Of a stretch of DNA of 64,000 bases, positions 26,843 to 35,436 are shown piece after piece (position 1 is the stretch's first letter; every line of letters begins with the position of its first letter). The position numbers and the translations under genes are program-made. The DNA is taken from the NCBI RefSeq assembly GCF_019972135.1, contig NZ_BPFI01000001.1, positions 293,106 to 357,105 on the forward strand. The letters are read 5' to 3'. The notes under the pieces are model-generated. The model ran no database searches. It was not told the origin of the DNA and was given only the letters and a program-made list of their open reading frames with translations. This DNA is from Sulfurovum sp. TSL1. GTDB taxonomy: Bacteria; Campylobacterota; Campylobacteria; Campylobacterales; Sulfurovaceae.

Positions 26843-27283
26843 TTGAAAATGAAGATAAGTATTGCAAGCGATCATGCTGGTTTTAAATATAAAACAGAAA
26901 TCAAAAAACATCTTATATCAAAAGGGTATGAAGTAACTGATTGTGGGACTCATTCAAATGAACCGGTTGATTATCCCGACTTCATTAAACCAGCAGCAAA
27001 ATTGGTTTCTTTGGGAAAGACCGAAGTCGGTATCGTTTTGGGTGGCAGTGGAAATGGTGAGGCTATGGCCGCTAATAAAATATCAGGAATCAGATGTGCT
27101 GTTTGTTGGAACAACGAATCAGCGAAGCTGGCAAAAGCGCATAACAATGCGAACATAATATCGATCGGTCAAAAGATGGTTACCCTGGAAAAAGCCATAC
27201 AAATTGTGGATACATGGCTAAACACTAAATTTGAGGGGGGCCGACACATCCCCAGAATAGATAAAATCGAGAAGGAATACTAA
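26843..27283 (+). CDS. rpiB: Ribose-5-phosphate isomerase B
   Basis: 146 residues of RpiB/LacAB fold that interconverts ribose-5-P and ribulose-5-P: SIASDHAGFKYKTEIKKHL, DCGTHSNEPVDYPDF, GIVLGGSGNGEAMAANKI (active-site loop; Ser rather than Cys), GIRCAVCWNNESAKLAKAHN, GGRHIPRIDKIE. The TTG at 26843 has AGGA eight bases upstream; ATG 26849 is two codons in and is the alternative start. Confidence 0.93.
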   Translation: MKMKISIASDHAGFKYKTEIKKHLISKGYEVTDCGTHSNEPVDYPDFIKPAAKLVSLGKTEVGIVLGGSGNGEAMAANKISGIRCAVCWNNESAKLAKAHNNANIISIGQKMVTLEKAIQIVDTWLNTKFEGGRHIPRIDKIEKEY

Positions 27284-27365
27284 ACATCTACAGATAAAAA
27301 TCCAATGGTGTGTGATTACACAGGAAGTCCATACAGGTATACTATAGTAAGCAAAAAGGGATAGT

Positions 27366-28184
27366 ATGAAAGTAGCACTTACCGGAGCAAGTGGGTTTGT
27401 AGGCTCAGCACTGCAAAGTCATTTTAAAGAGTGTGTTGTCATAGACAGGCAAGACGATATACCTGTGATAGTAAAAAAACTGGAAGAGGTTGATGTTGTG
27501 ATCAATCTTGCCGGTGCCCCCATCATCAAACGCTGGAGCGACCCTTATAAAAAAATACTGATGCAAAGCCGTATAGAGAGTACGGAGCGTCTGGTGAAAG
27601 CGATCAACCAAAGCAATGTGAAACATTTCATTTCTACTTCAGCCATCGGCATCTATCCTGATAACAAAAAATGTGATGAACGCTGTACCCAGATCGCCGA
27701 TGATTTTTTGGGTGAGCTTGCCCATAAGTGGGAAGAAGAAGCGATTTTGTGTGAAAAACCCACCACTATACTGCGTTTTGGTGTGATACTTGGCAAAGAG
27801 GGGGGTGCGCTGGCACAGATGCTTACGCCGTTCAAATGGGGTGTGGGAGGCATTATCGGTAATGGAAAGATGATGACCAGCTGGATAGCTATGGAAGATC
27901 TGATGCGTATCTATCAATTTATCATCGATAAGCAGTTGACGGGTGTTTATAATGCTGTTTCACCCAATCCTGTTACAAATTATGTATTGACCAAAGCCTT
28001 GGGAAAGGTTTTACATCGTCCTACCATTCTTCCTATTCCTGAATTTGCGTTGCGTATCATGTATGGTGAAGCCAGTTCTGTTCTGACAGGTTCAAAAGAA
28101 GTCTATCCCACTGCACTTCAGGAAAAAGGTTTTGTCTTTGAATATACAGACATAGAAAAAGCGCTAAAACACCAGTTAACCTAG
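27366..28184 (+). CDS. TIGR01777-family NAD(P)-binding epimerase (YfcH-like)
   Basis: 272 residues: ALTGASGFVGSALQSHF nucleotide loop, INLAGAPIIKRWSDPYKK (the family hallmark AG-x-P-I-x-x-x-RW), ISTSAIGIYPDNKKC, ILRFGVILGKEGGALAQMLT, GNGKMMTSWIAMEDLMRI. The biochemical role of the family is not settled. A likely -10 (TATACT) lies about 30 bases upstream. Confidence 0.9.
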   Translation: MKVALTGASGFVGSALQSHFKECVVIDRQDDIPVIVKKLEEVDVVINLAGAPIIKRWSDPYKKILMQSRIESTERLVKAINQSNVKHFISTSAIGIYPDNKKCDERCTQIADDFLGELAHKWEEEAILCEKPTTILRFGVILGKEGGALAQMLTPFKWGVGGIIGNGKMMTSWIAMEDLMRIYQFIIDKQLTGVYNAVSPNPVTNYVLTKALGKVLHRPTILPIPEFALRIMYGEASSVLTGSKEVYPTALQEKGFVFEYTDIEKALKHQLT

Positions 28185-28262
28185 GTTTTACAATGAATTG
28201 ACATTATGAGGCTACGAACAGAAACCCTTTCTTTGTAAAATAAACAAAAAAGTGAGGTTCTC

Positions 28263-29201
28263 GTGAAAAGAGCTGTTGTATTAATGAACATGGGCGGTCC
28301 GAACAACTTGGATGAAGTAGAAGTTTTTTTGAACAATATGTTCAATGATAAACGTATTATTTCTGCGCCTAAACCGATTCGAATGATGATTGCCAAACTC
28401 ATTACATGGCAAAGAAAAAAAGAAGCTAAAAGTAACTATGAAGCCTTAGGTGGAAAATCTCCTTTGGTAGGGTATACAAAACAACTCATTTCAAAACTTG
28501 AAGAGGGTATCGATGCGACTGTCCATATGGCAATGCGTTACACACCTCCTTATTCAAGTGATACACTCCAGGGACTTAAAGATGTAGATGAGATCTATGC
28601 GATTCCTCTCTATCCTCATTATTCTAGTACCACTACACTTTCAAGTATCGAGGACTTGGAAGAAAACATTAAAAAACAGGGTATTAATGCAAAGGTAAAG
28701 ACACTGAATAGTTATTATCAACATCCAGATTATATTGCTGCAATGGTAGAACGTATTAGAGAAACACTTGCAAATGATGATCCACAAGCATTTGAATTGG
28801 TTTTTTCTGCCCATGGTTTACCACAAAAGATCATAGACAAAGGTGATGACTATCAGCGTCACATCAGATACAATGTATATCATGCCCGAAAAACATTACT
28901 GGAAGCAGGCATTCAGTTTCATAAGACCCATCTTGCCTATCAGTCACGTCTGGGACCACTGGAGTGGATACGTCCCTATCTTGTGGATAAACTCAAAAAT
29001 CTGAAGATGAAAAAGGTTATTATCTACCCTATAGCCTTTACGATCGATAATTCTGAGACAGAATATGAATTGGATGTAGAATACAGAGAGGTCGCTGAAG
29101 AGATCGGGTTTGAGGAGTATCGTGTGGCAAAAGCACCTAATGACCATCCTTTATTTGTAAAGTGTATCGCAAATATCTATGAGAATATGAAAGCTTCCTG
29201 A
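28263..29201 (+). CDS. hemH: Ferrochelatase
   Basis: 312 residues inserting Fe2+ into protoporphyrin IX: VVLMNMGGPNNLDEVEVFLN, RYTPPYSSDTL, PLYPHYSSTTTLS, VFSAHGLPQKIIDKGDDY (catalytic His), YQSRLGPLEWIRPYL, PIAFTIDNSETEYELDVEY. GTG start after AAGTGAGGT. Its last base overlaps the following flavoprotein gene (TGATG), giving tight coupling. Confidence 0.95.
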   Translation: MKRAVVLMNMGGPNNLDEVEVFLNNMFNDKRIISAPKPIRMMIAKLITWQRKKEAKSNYEALGGKSPLVGYTKQLISKLEEGIDATVHMAMRYTPPYSSDTLQGLKDVDEIYAIPLYPHYSSTTTLSSIEDLEENIKKQGINAKVKTLNSYYQHPDYIAAMVERIRETLANDDPQAFELVFSAHGLPQKIIDKGDDYQRHIRYNVYHARKTLLEAGIQFHKTHLAYQSRLGPLEWIRPYLVDKLKNLKMKKVIIYPIAFTIDNSETEYELDVEYREVAEEIGFEEYRVAKAPNDHPLFVKCIANIYENMKAS

Positions 29202-30622
29202 TGATCGAGTATGCAGTAGTTGGTTCGGGTATCGGTGGCAGTAGTATAGCCGCATATCTGGATGCCAAAGGGTATGAGACCGTTTTATTTGAAAAAGAAC
29301 CCTACCTCGGTGGATGCAGTTCGACATTTAAGCACAGAGGCTATTTGTATAATACCGGTGCCACAACGCTTGCAGGCTATCAAGAGGGACATATTGTCAA
29401 ATCAATGTTTGATAAAATAGGCTTTACGCCTGAGCTGATAGTTACGGATCCTTCCATCATCATTATACAAAATGGAAAGATCACACCTCGTTTTTCCGAT
29501 CTGGAAGATTTTTTAGAGGTACTTGAACAAAACTATCCTCATCCTAAAAACCGTGAATTTTGGACACTGGTGTATAGACTTGGAAAAGAGTTTTATGCTT
29601 TGCATGGGCACTACTACTCTAATCGTTCATTATGGCGTAAACTTATTTCATTGACAAGTTTTTTCCCTTTATTGGTCAAATTTCAACGTTATTTACGGAG
29701 GAATGCCTATGATTTTATCAACGATTTTTATGGAGATATTTCTGAGGAGTATCAAAAATTTTTAGAAGCACAGATATTTATCGTTGCACAGGCTCATTCA
29801 AAAGAGATCAATTTTTTTACTGCAGCACTCTCTTTGGGATATTCGTTTAATGAAACACATTATGTGCCTGGAGGATTAGGGAGATTGTTTGAGCAGATGA
29901 CAGCAAAAATGAAGCATGTCAAGCGTCGTACACAAATAGAAAGTATTGAACGACACAGTGATCATTTCACTCTTCATACTAAAAATGAGTCTCTAAAAGC
30001 CAAAAAAGTGATACTGAACAGTACCGTTTATGACAGTGGAAAACTTTTTAATGATGAAAAAATAAAGCACTATTATCAAAAGTATGAGACACTCAACAAT
30101 CATCAAAGTTCCTTTATGCTCTATATGACAATACAAAGTACGAAGAAGTATGAACATCATTACCAACTGATACAGGAGGAACAATATACACACAGTATAT
30201 CCAATGCAGTTTTTGTTTCTTTCTCGGATGTGACTGATAACATACTTGCACCTGAAGGGCACTATAGTGTGACCGCATCTATACATACGGACAGTAGATG
30301 GTGGGAAGACAAGAAAACCTACAAGAGCAAAAAAGAAGAACTTCAACGCCAAATGCTAAAGAGTATCTGTGATATACTTGATATCAATGAAAGCGAAATA
30401 GTACATCAGTTTGCAGCAACACCCAGAAGCTTTAAACGTTACATCAACCGTGCACAACTTGGAGGAAATGCTATCACTATGAAAAACTTCCTGCCAAGAC
30501 TTCCTTCAAATGACACTACTATAGAAGGCTTATACCACGTAGGAGATACCGTGTACGCTGCACAGGGATGGCCTGGAGTAATGTTGGGTGTGGAAAACCT
30601 TAGAGGATTGTTGGATGTATAA
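29201..30622 (+). CDS. FAD-dependent oxidoreductase, phytoene dehydrogenase/CrtISO-like
   Basis: 473 residues: dinucleotide motif AVVGSGIGGSSIAAYLDAKG, FEKEPYLGGCSSTFKHRGYL, and the C-terminal FAD-binding LYHVGDTVYAAQGWPGVMLG. This is the CrtI/CrtD/CrtISO-like and RetSat-type family. No carotenoid genes adjoin; the direct fusion of transcripts with hemH suggests a porphyrin or quinone-linked substrate, but that is inference. It overlaps hemH by 1 base and the kinase gene by 8. Confidence 0.88.
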   Translation: MIEYAVVGSGIGGSSIAAYLDAKGYETVLFEKEPYLGGCSSTFKHRGYLYNTGATTLAGYQEGHIVKSMFDKIGFTPELIVTDPSIIIIQNGKITPRFSDLEDFLEVLEQNYPHPKNREFWTLVYRLGKEFYALHGHYYSNRSLWRKLISLTSFFPLLVKFQRYLRRNAYDFINDFYGDISEEYQKFLEAQIFIVAQAHSKEINFFTAALSLGYSFNETHYVPGGLGRLFEQMTAKMKHVKRRTQIESIERHSDHFTLHTKNESLKAKKVILNSTVYDSGKLFNDEKIKHYYQKYETLNNHQSSFMLYMTIQSTKKYEHHYQLIQEEQYTHSISNAVFVSFSDVTDNILAPEGHYSVTASIHTDSRWWEDKKTYKSKKEELQRQMLKSICDILDINESEIVHQFAATPRSFKRYINRAQLGGNAITMKNFLPRLPSNDTTIEGLYHVGDTVYAAQGWPGVMLGVENLRGLLDV

Positions 30623-31622
30623 TATCGCTTTACGTATCAAGATACTTGACTGGCTTTACATTTTACTCATCGGCATTGTTTTTGCGATGTTGCTCTCTTC
30701 TTTGGGATACGTGCTTTTGGGACTTGAGTGGATCCACGGTGCGTATTTTGGTGCTATACTTGGTTTTTCTATCACATTTTTCTCTCTTTTGTTCATTACT
30801 TTTATGAATCAAACTATTTTACCAAAGATCTCAAAAATATTTTGGCTTCCATTAGCGATATTTTTCTCGTTTCTTTCTGGTTTTTTAGGTACCTTGTTAA
30901 GTACGAAAATTGCAGAACTATGGGATATAAATCTTATACCTCTCTTTCATACACATCCTGTACAAATAGCTGTTGCCATAGGTGTTCTGACGTATATTGT
31001 AGGTGCTTTACTGTATCGTTTTGTAAAGATGCGTAATGAAAAAGAAGAGGTTGACCATCATTATGTGCAAAGCCGTCTTCGCTCGCTCGAAACTCAGCTC
31101 AATCCTCACTTTTTGTTCAATGCTTTGAATTCTATAGCTGAACTTGTGCATCAAGACCCTAACAAGGCTGAGACCGCTATCTTGAAAGTATCTACTTTTT
31201 TACGCAATACGATGGATGAAAAAGCACTCATACTATTGAGTGATGAACTCAGAAATGTACGTGATTATGTGGCACTTGAGAATATACGTTTTTCGGGTAA
31301 GATCCATATGCAGATTGATGATCCTATGCCTAAGATAAAAGTACCGAAATTTTCTGTTCAGTTACTTGTGGAGAATGCTATCAAGCATGGTTTTATAGAC
31401 AAAAAAATATTGGAAATATTTCTATCCTATGATAAGAGTCAAAATAGACTTATATTGAAAAATAATGGTAAAGCGATGAAAAGTACAAAATTCGGAACCG
31501 GTTTAACGAATTTAGCCCAGCGTCTCAAGCTTCTCTGTAAAGGAAAGATAGAGATTGCTGACAAAGAAAATCCCACATTTATGATTTATTTAGGAGACTG
31601 TTGTGAAAATACTCATTGTTGA
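30615..31622 (+). CDS. LytS-like sensor histidine kinase
   Basis: 335 residues. Four hydrophobic helices lie in the first 140 residues, then the His_kinase (LytS/YpdA) motif SLETQLNPHFLFNALNSIAE with H165 as phosphoacceptor, VPKFSVQLLVENAIKHGF as N-box, and GTGLTNLAQRL as G-box. ATG 30615 is preferred (AGAGGATTG upstream) over an earlier in-frame ATG. It overlaps the response-regulator gene by 20 bases. Confidence 0.92.
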   Translation: MYNIALRIKILDWLYILLIGIVFAMLLSSLGYVLLGLEWIHGAYFGAILGFSITFFSLLFITFMNQTILPKISKIFWLPLAIFFSFLSGFLGTLLSTKIAELWDINLIPLFHTHPVQIAVAIGVLTYIVGALLYRFVKMRNEKEEVDHHYVQSRLRSLETQLNPHFLFNALNSIAELVHQDPNKAETAILKVSTFLRNTMDEKALILLSDELRNVRDYVALENIRFSGKIHMQIDDPMPKIKVPKFSVQLLVENAIKHGFIDKKILEIFLSYDKSQNRLILKNNGKAMKSTKFGTGLTNLAQRLKLLCKGKIEIADKENPTFMIYLGDCCENTHC

Positions 31623-32298
31623 TGACGAAGCATTGGCGCTTGCCAGACTGAAGAGAATGCTCAATACATTAGGATATGAAGATGTCACAGAAGCAGACAA
31701 TGCAGTAAGTGCACTCGAAGCGATCAAAGAGAATCATTTTGATCTGGCACTCTTGGATATTAACATGCCTGGAAGTAATGGACTGGAATTAGGGTATGAA
31801 CTGCGTTATCATCAGGAGGACATAGCGATCATCTTTCAGACAGCCTATGATGAACATGCCCTTAAAGCCTTTGATATCGGTGCGGTAGGGTATTTGGTCA
31901 AACCTTTCAGTATAGAACAGTTAGAACAGTGTATAGCACGTGTTAAAGCGGAAAGTAAAAGCAGTCATGGTCTTCGTTTAATGAGTAAGGCGGGTGAGAG
32001 CTATTATCTGCTCAAACCAGAGGAGATCTACTATGTCAAAGCTGACCTAAGTGAAGTGATGTTGCGCTCTTCGAAGGGATTTTCATACTATGCACAGAAG
32101 ATCTCAGATCTTGAAAAAAGATTACTGGTTTATGATTTTGTACGTATCCATAGATCCTATCTGATCAATATAAACAAGATCAAAGAGATAGAGACCATCG
32201 AACAGAGTAAACTGCGATTTTCATTTCAGGATATCTCTGATCAGATAGAATCCAGTAAAGATGGTGCAAAAGCATTTAGAAACCAGTTTTCTGTCTGA
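31603..32298 (+). CDS. LytTR-family response regulator
   Basis: 231 residues: receiver domain with ILIVDDEALALARLKRML, phosphoacceptor D52 in LLDINMPGSNGLEL and LVKPFS (Lys). A LytTR DNA-binding domain follows from about residue 130 (YYLLKPEEIYYVKADLSEVM; FVRIHRSYLININKIKEIE). It is the partner of the upstream LytS-like kinase. GTG start at 31603. Targets unknown; proximity to hemH suggests heme or envelope regulation, unproven. Confidence 0.94.
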   Translation: MKILIVDDEALALARLKRMLNTLGYEDVTEADNAVSALEAIKENHFDLALLDINMPGSNGLELGYELRYHQEDIAIIFQTAYDEHALKAFDIGAVGYLVKPFSIEQLEQCIARVKAESKSSHGLRLMSKAGESYYLLKPEEIYYVKADLSEVMLRSSKGFSYYAQKISDLEKRLLVYDFVRIHRSYLININKIKEIETIEQSKLRFSFQDISDQIESSKDGAKAFRNQFSV

Positions 32299-32370
32299 AA
32301 TACTTTCACCCATGCTTCATGGATCAAATCATAGTGCTTGATGAAATCTATAACTTTAAAGTTATTTTGC

Positions 32371-32376
32371 TATGAT
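32371..32376 (+). promoter_or_regulatory. Candidate -10 box (TATGAT) for proB
   Basis: TTTTGCTATGAT gives an extended -10 (TGC before TATGAT) 33 bases before ATG 32409, preceded by an AT-rich tract. Confidence 0.45.
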
Positions 32377-32408
32377 CGTTCGCTATATCCAAAGGAATTA
32401 AGATCAAT

Positions 32409-33182
32409 ATGAATCCATATAACAGAGTTGTTATAAAAGTGGGAAGTTCTGTGTTAACAGAGAAGGGTGAGATCGCAAAAGAGCGTATGGTTAACCTTGT
32501 TTCTTTTATCGTAGAGGTTCGCAAAAAATATGAGGTTATATTTGTAAGTTCTGGTGCAGCTGCAGCAGGGTATACGGCTTTAAAACTAGATAAAAGAGAA
32601 CATATCAGTAAGAAGGTCCTGGCTGCAATTGGACAGCCTATACTCATGAGCTCTTATAAAAGAAAGTTTGATATCTATGATACGGATATTGCTCAAATTC
32701 TTTTGACAGAAGATGATTTTGACTCTAGAAAACGTACAGAGATATTTAGGCAGATCATTCAAACATCATTTAAAGAAGATATTATTCCTATTATCAATGA
32801 GAATGATATCTCAAGTACACCTGATCAGATTTTTGGAGATAATGATCAGCTTGCAGCCAAAGTAACCCATTATACAAACTCGGATCTGTTAGTGGTTTTG
32901 ACTGATAGAGACGGCTACTATGACAGCGATCCAAATGAAAACCCCAATGCACAAATTCTAAAAGAAGTGAATAGCATTTCTGAAGATGAACTTACTGCAG
33001 TATATAGACCCCATCATGAATTTACATCAGGTGGCCTATACACTAAGTTGGTTGCTGCAGATTTCCTGATCAATAAAAAACGAGAGATGTTTTTATGCAG
33101 CGGATTTGACCTTTCTACTGCCTATGAATATCTCATGGATGGCAAATATACGAAAGGAACACTTTTTAGAGCAAAGCACTAG
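32409..33182 (+). CDS. proB: Glutamate 5-kinase (ProB), short form without PUA domain
   Basis: 257 residues of amino-acid kinase fold: VVIKVGSSVLTEKGEIAKER, VIFVSSGAAAAGYTALKL, IIPIINENDISSTPDQIFGD, NDQLAAKVTHYTNSDLLVVL, TSGGLYTKLVAADFL. It performs the first step of proline synthesis. The PUA domain of longer ProB proteins is absent, as usual in this phylum. No proA adjoins. Confidence 0.93.
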   Translation: MNPYNRVVIKVGSSVLTEKGEIAKERMVNLVSFIVEVRKKYEVIFVSSGAAAAGYTALKLDKREHISKKVLAAIGQPILMSSYKRKFDIYDTDIAQILLTEDDFDSRKRTEIFRQIIQTSFKEDIIPIINENDISSTPDQIFGDNDQLAAKVTHYTNSDLLVVLTDRDGYYDSDPNENPNAQILKEVNSISEDELTAVYRPHHEFTSGGLYTKLVAADFLINKKREMFLCSGFDLSTAYEYLMDGKYTKGTLFRAKH

Positions 33183-33357
33183 TGTATCTTGATGACATAG
33201 ACTTGTGAAGATCCAACTCACGCTTCTCATACTTCTTCACATCATCCTTTCATTTGAGTACACCTCAATAGTTACTCTTATAAACTATGTTTGTAGCTTA
33301 TCTCTTGAACTATAAGCAATTATCTATGGTATCAATGTGATTATTGAATTATCTATG

Positions 33358-33363
33358 TATAAT
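33358..33363 (+). promoter_or_regulatory. Candidate -10 box (TATAAT)
   Basis: CTATGTATAATAGAC provides a consensus -10 about 42 bases before ATG 33405. The rest of the 33183-33404 gap shows no gene. Confidence 0.5.
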
Positions 33364-33404
33364 AGACTTCACATATAGAGTTTGAATCATAAAAAGGGTT
33401 ATGA

Positions 33405-33986
33405 ATGAATGATAAGATCAGAGAGCTTATAGAAGAGATAGATGCCATGAAGTTAAAGCTTGCAAAAGAGATCGACAAGCAAGAGAGTCATATCTCTTAT
33501 GAGATCAAAAATGGCTATGTGACATTTGAACAAGAGGTTTTGGCCAAACAAAAAGAGAATATGAAAAATCTTTTAACCTGGTTTAGGGAAGTGCCTTTTT
33601 TGCATCTGCTGAGTTCACCTCTGATCTATGCGATGATCATACCCGCTGTACTTTTGGATATCATCCTTTTTGTATTTCAACATGTGATCTTCAGGATCTA
33701 CAAATTTGAGTTCATCAAGCGAAGTGACTATATGCATTTCGACCATCGTTATCTCGGATATTTAAATCCGATCGAAAAGCTCAACTGCCTCTATTGCTCC
33801 TATTTTAACGGTCTCATGCTCTATGCTTCAGCTGTTGCGGGGAGAACGGAACTTTTTTTCTGTCCTATCAAACATGCAAAGAAGATCGTAGCGCAGCATC
33901 AGTATTATGATGAATTTCTCTTGTATGGTGATGAAGAAAATTATCAGAAAAAGTTAAAGGATCTTCGGGAAACCTCTCAAGAATAG
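33405..33986 (+). CDS. Conserved membrane-associated protein, unknown function
   Basis: 193 residues: an N-terminal charged helix (coiled-coil-like, residues 1-50), two hydrophobic stretches (LLSSPLIYAMIIPAVLLDII; FVFQHVIFRIYKF), and then LNCLYCSYFNGLMLYASAVA with a C-x2-C pair and FFCPIKHAKKI. The cysteines might bind metal. I know it only as a conserved hypothetical type. It converges on the next gene; a short palindrome (33989-34003) lies between. Confidence 0.75.
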   Translation: MNDKIRELIEEIDAMKLKLAKEIDKQESHISYEIKNGYVTFEQEVLAKQKENMKNLLTWFREVPFLHLLSSPLIYAMIIPAVLLDIILFVFQHVIFRIYKFEFIKRSDYMHFDHRYLGYLNPIEKLNCLYCSYFNGLMLYASAVAGRTELFFCPIKHAKKIVAQHQYYDEFLLYGDEENYQKKLKDLRETSQE

Positions 33987-34001
33987 TAAAATGGTGACCA
34001 T

Positions 34002-34409
34002 TTAGATCACTAAAGGACGTTTTTTTGCTTTTGAACGTAATTTATTGATAGAATTTAGAAGAAAAGTGTGCTTGATGATCCAGATCTCAAATTTATATTT
34101 GTAGGGAAAATCCATGATAAGCAAGCCTATCAGGATGGTCAGTATTCCCTGTCCCGGTAAAAAAAGCAGGGCGATACCACCTAGTACAAGCATCACTCCA
34201 ATGATATTTTTAAGTAATATAAATATAAACCGTACGATTTTCGGCTGGTCACCCCATAGAAGCTTTTGACGTTTTGGGTGGGTAAAATAATCTGCAGGTA
34301 TTTTAGTCACTATCCAGGGGATCAGTAGTATCGAGGCGATAACGCTAATGATCGACACTAGCGTTGACCAAAACAATAGATTTTCATGATTATCAATAAA
34401 CTCCATCAT
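34002..34409 (-). CDS. PGPGW-motif small membrane protein
   Basis: 135 residues with three transmembrane helices. The segment GGIALLFLPGQGILTILIGL matches the PGPGW family motif (here PGQGI), and the tail is basic. Function of the family is unknown. Followed on the same strand after a short gap upstream by the nifJ partner genes. Confidence 0.75.
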   Translation of the reverse strand: MMEFIDNHENLLFWSTLVSIISVIASILLIPWIVTKIPADYFTHPKRQKLLWGDQPKIVRFIFILLKNIIGVMLVLGGIALLFLPGQGILTILIGLLIMDFPYKYKFEIWIIKHTFLLNSINKLRSKAKKRPLVI

Positions 34410-34438
34410 TGCATTTTTTCTGTTTCTCTATTGTCGCA

Positions 34439-35434
34439 TCAGCGCCGGTACTGCTGTAAAGCGTACATATAGGAGTTGCGTTCATAGGCAGCCGGGTTAT
34501 CGGTATGGGCCAGAGAGATACTTCCTTTCATCTGTGAGATGGAGTCGTATTCATTCGCTTGCATCCACTGGATGAGCTCATTGAGTATGATTGCTGCCTG
34601 GGCTTCCCCTTTGGTAAGAAGTACAGAAGCCAGCGCCACTGCATCTGCTCCGCTCATGATGGCTTTGAGCACATCTTCCCCGCTGTGTATCCCGGTGCCC
34701 GCACACATTGAGCAGGAAAGCTTGTTATGTAGGATCGCACACCATCTTAAGGTTTCACTGATATTTGCAGAGCGGGTGATATTGGCACACTGTAAGGGAG
34801 TAAGAAGTTCAAGGTCCACATCCACGCGTGTAGGATTGTCAAAAATGGTCAGACCGTTGGCTCCGGCTTCCACAATGCGTTTTGCCATATTGGCAGGGCT
34901 GGAAAAATAGGCGTTCATCTTGACATTGAGGGGGATGGATATGTGTTCTTTTACCTGCGCTACCGTATCGACATACATCTGCTCTACGATATGTCCCTCC
35001 ATATCAATAGATGTGGGAATATAGGTGATGTTCAGTTCCAAAGCATCTGCACCGGCTTCTTGCAGTTTTTTGGCGTATTTCACCCATCCTCCAGCCGAGA
35101 CACCGTTCAGACTCGCGATAACCGGGATATGAACAGATTCTTTGATCTTTCTGATCTCTTCAAGATAGTGTTCAGAGTGAAGATTCTCAAAATCCACTTC
35201 ATTGGGCAGATACGTGGTCGCCTCTGGATTTGAATTGTTGTGAATGTGTAAAAAGTGGTCGATCTGACGGATCTCATGGTTGATCTCTTCTTCGAAGAGT
35301 GAATGCATGATCACAGCGGCTATACCGCTCTCTTCAAGCTTTTTGATACTCTCCAGAGAGGCCGTTAACGGCGAAGCGCTGGCAATAAGGGGATTTTTCA
35401 ATGTCAATCCCAAATGTGTCGTAGTTAGATCCAT
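34439..35434 (-). CDS. Dihydroorotate dehydrogenase-like FMN protein next to nifJ
   Basis: 331 residues, TIM barrel with LKNPLIASASPLTASLESIK, IPVIASLNGVSAGGWVKYAK, GADALELNITYIP, IPLNVKMNAYFSSPANMAKR and CSMCAGTGIHSGEDVLKAIM. These DHOD-like proteins recur beside nifJ in many genomes and are distinct from PyrD. ATG 35434 is preferred over GTG 35440 because AGGAGG (35442-35447) spaces correctly to it. The physiological substrate is unknown; electron transfer with the oxidoreductase is plausible. Confidence 0.88.
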   Translation of the reverse strand: MDLTTTHLGLTLKNPLIASASPLTASLESIKKLEESGIAAVIMHSLFEEEINHEIRQIDHFLHIHNNSNPEATTYLPNEVDFENLHSEHYLEEIRKIKESVHIPVIASLNGVSAGGWVKYAKKLQEAGADALELNITYIPTSIDMEGHIVEQMYVDTVAQVKEHISIPLNVKMNAYFSSPANMAKRIVEAGANGLTIFDNPTRVDVDLELLTPLQCANITRSANISETLRWCAILHNKLSCSMCAGTGIHSGEDVLKAIMSGADAVALASVLLTKGEAQAAIILNELIQWMQANEYDSISQMKGSISLAHTDNPAAYERNSYMYALQQYRR

Positions 35435-35436
35435 GG

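Noticed and set aside
33989-34003. Palindrome AAATGGTGACCATTT as terminator between convergent genes
   Set aside because: The perfect stem leaves a one-base loop and no T-run follows, so terminator function is not supported.
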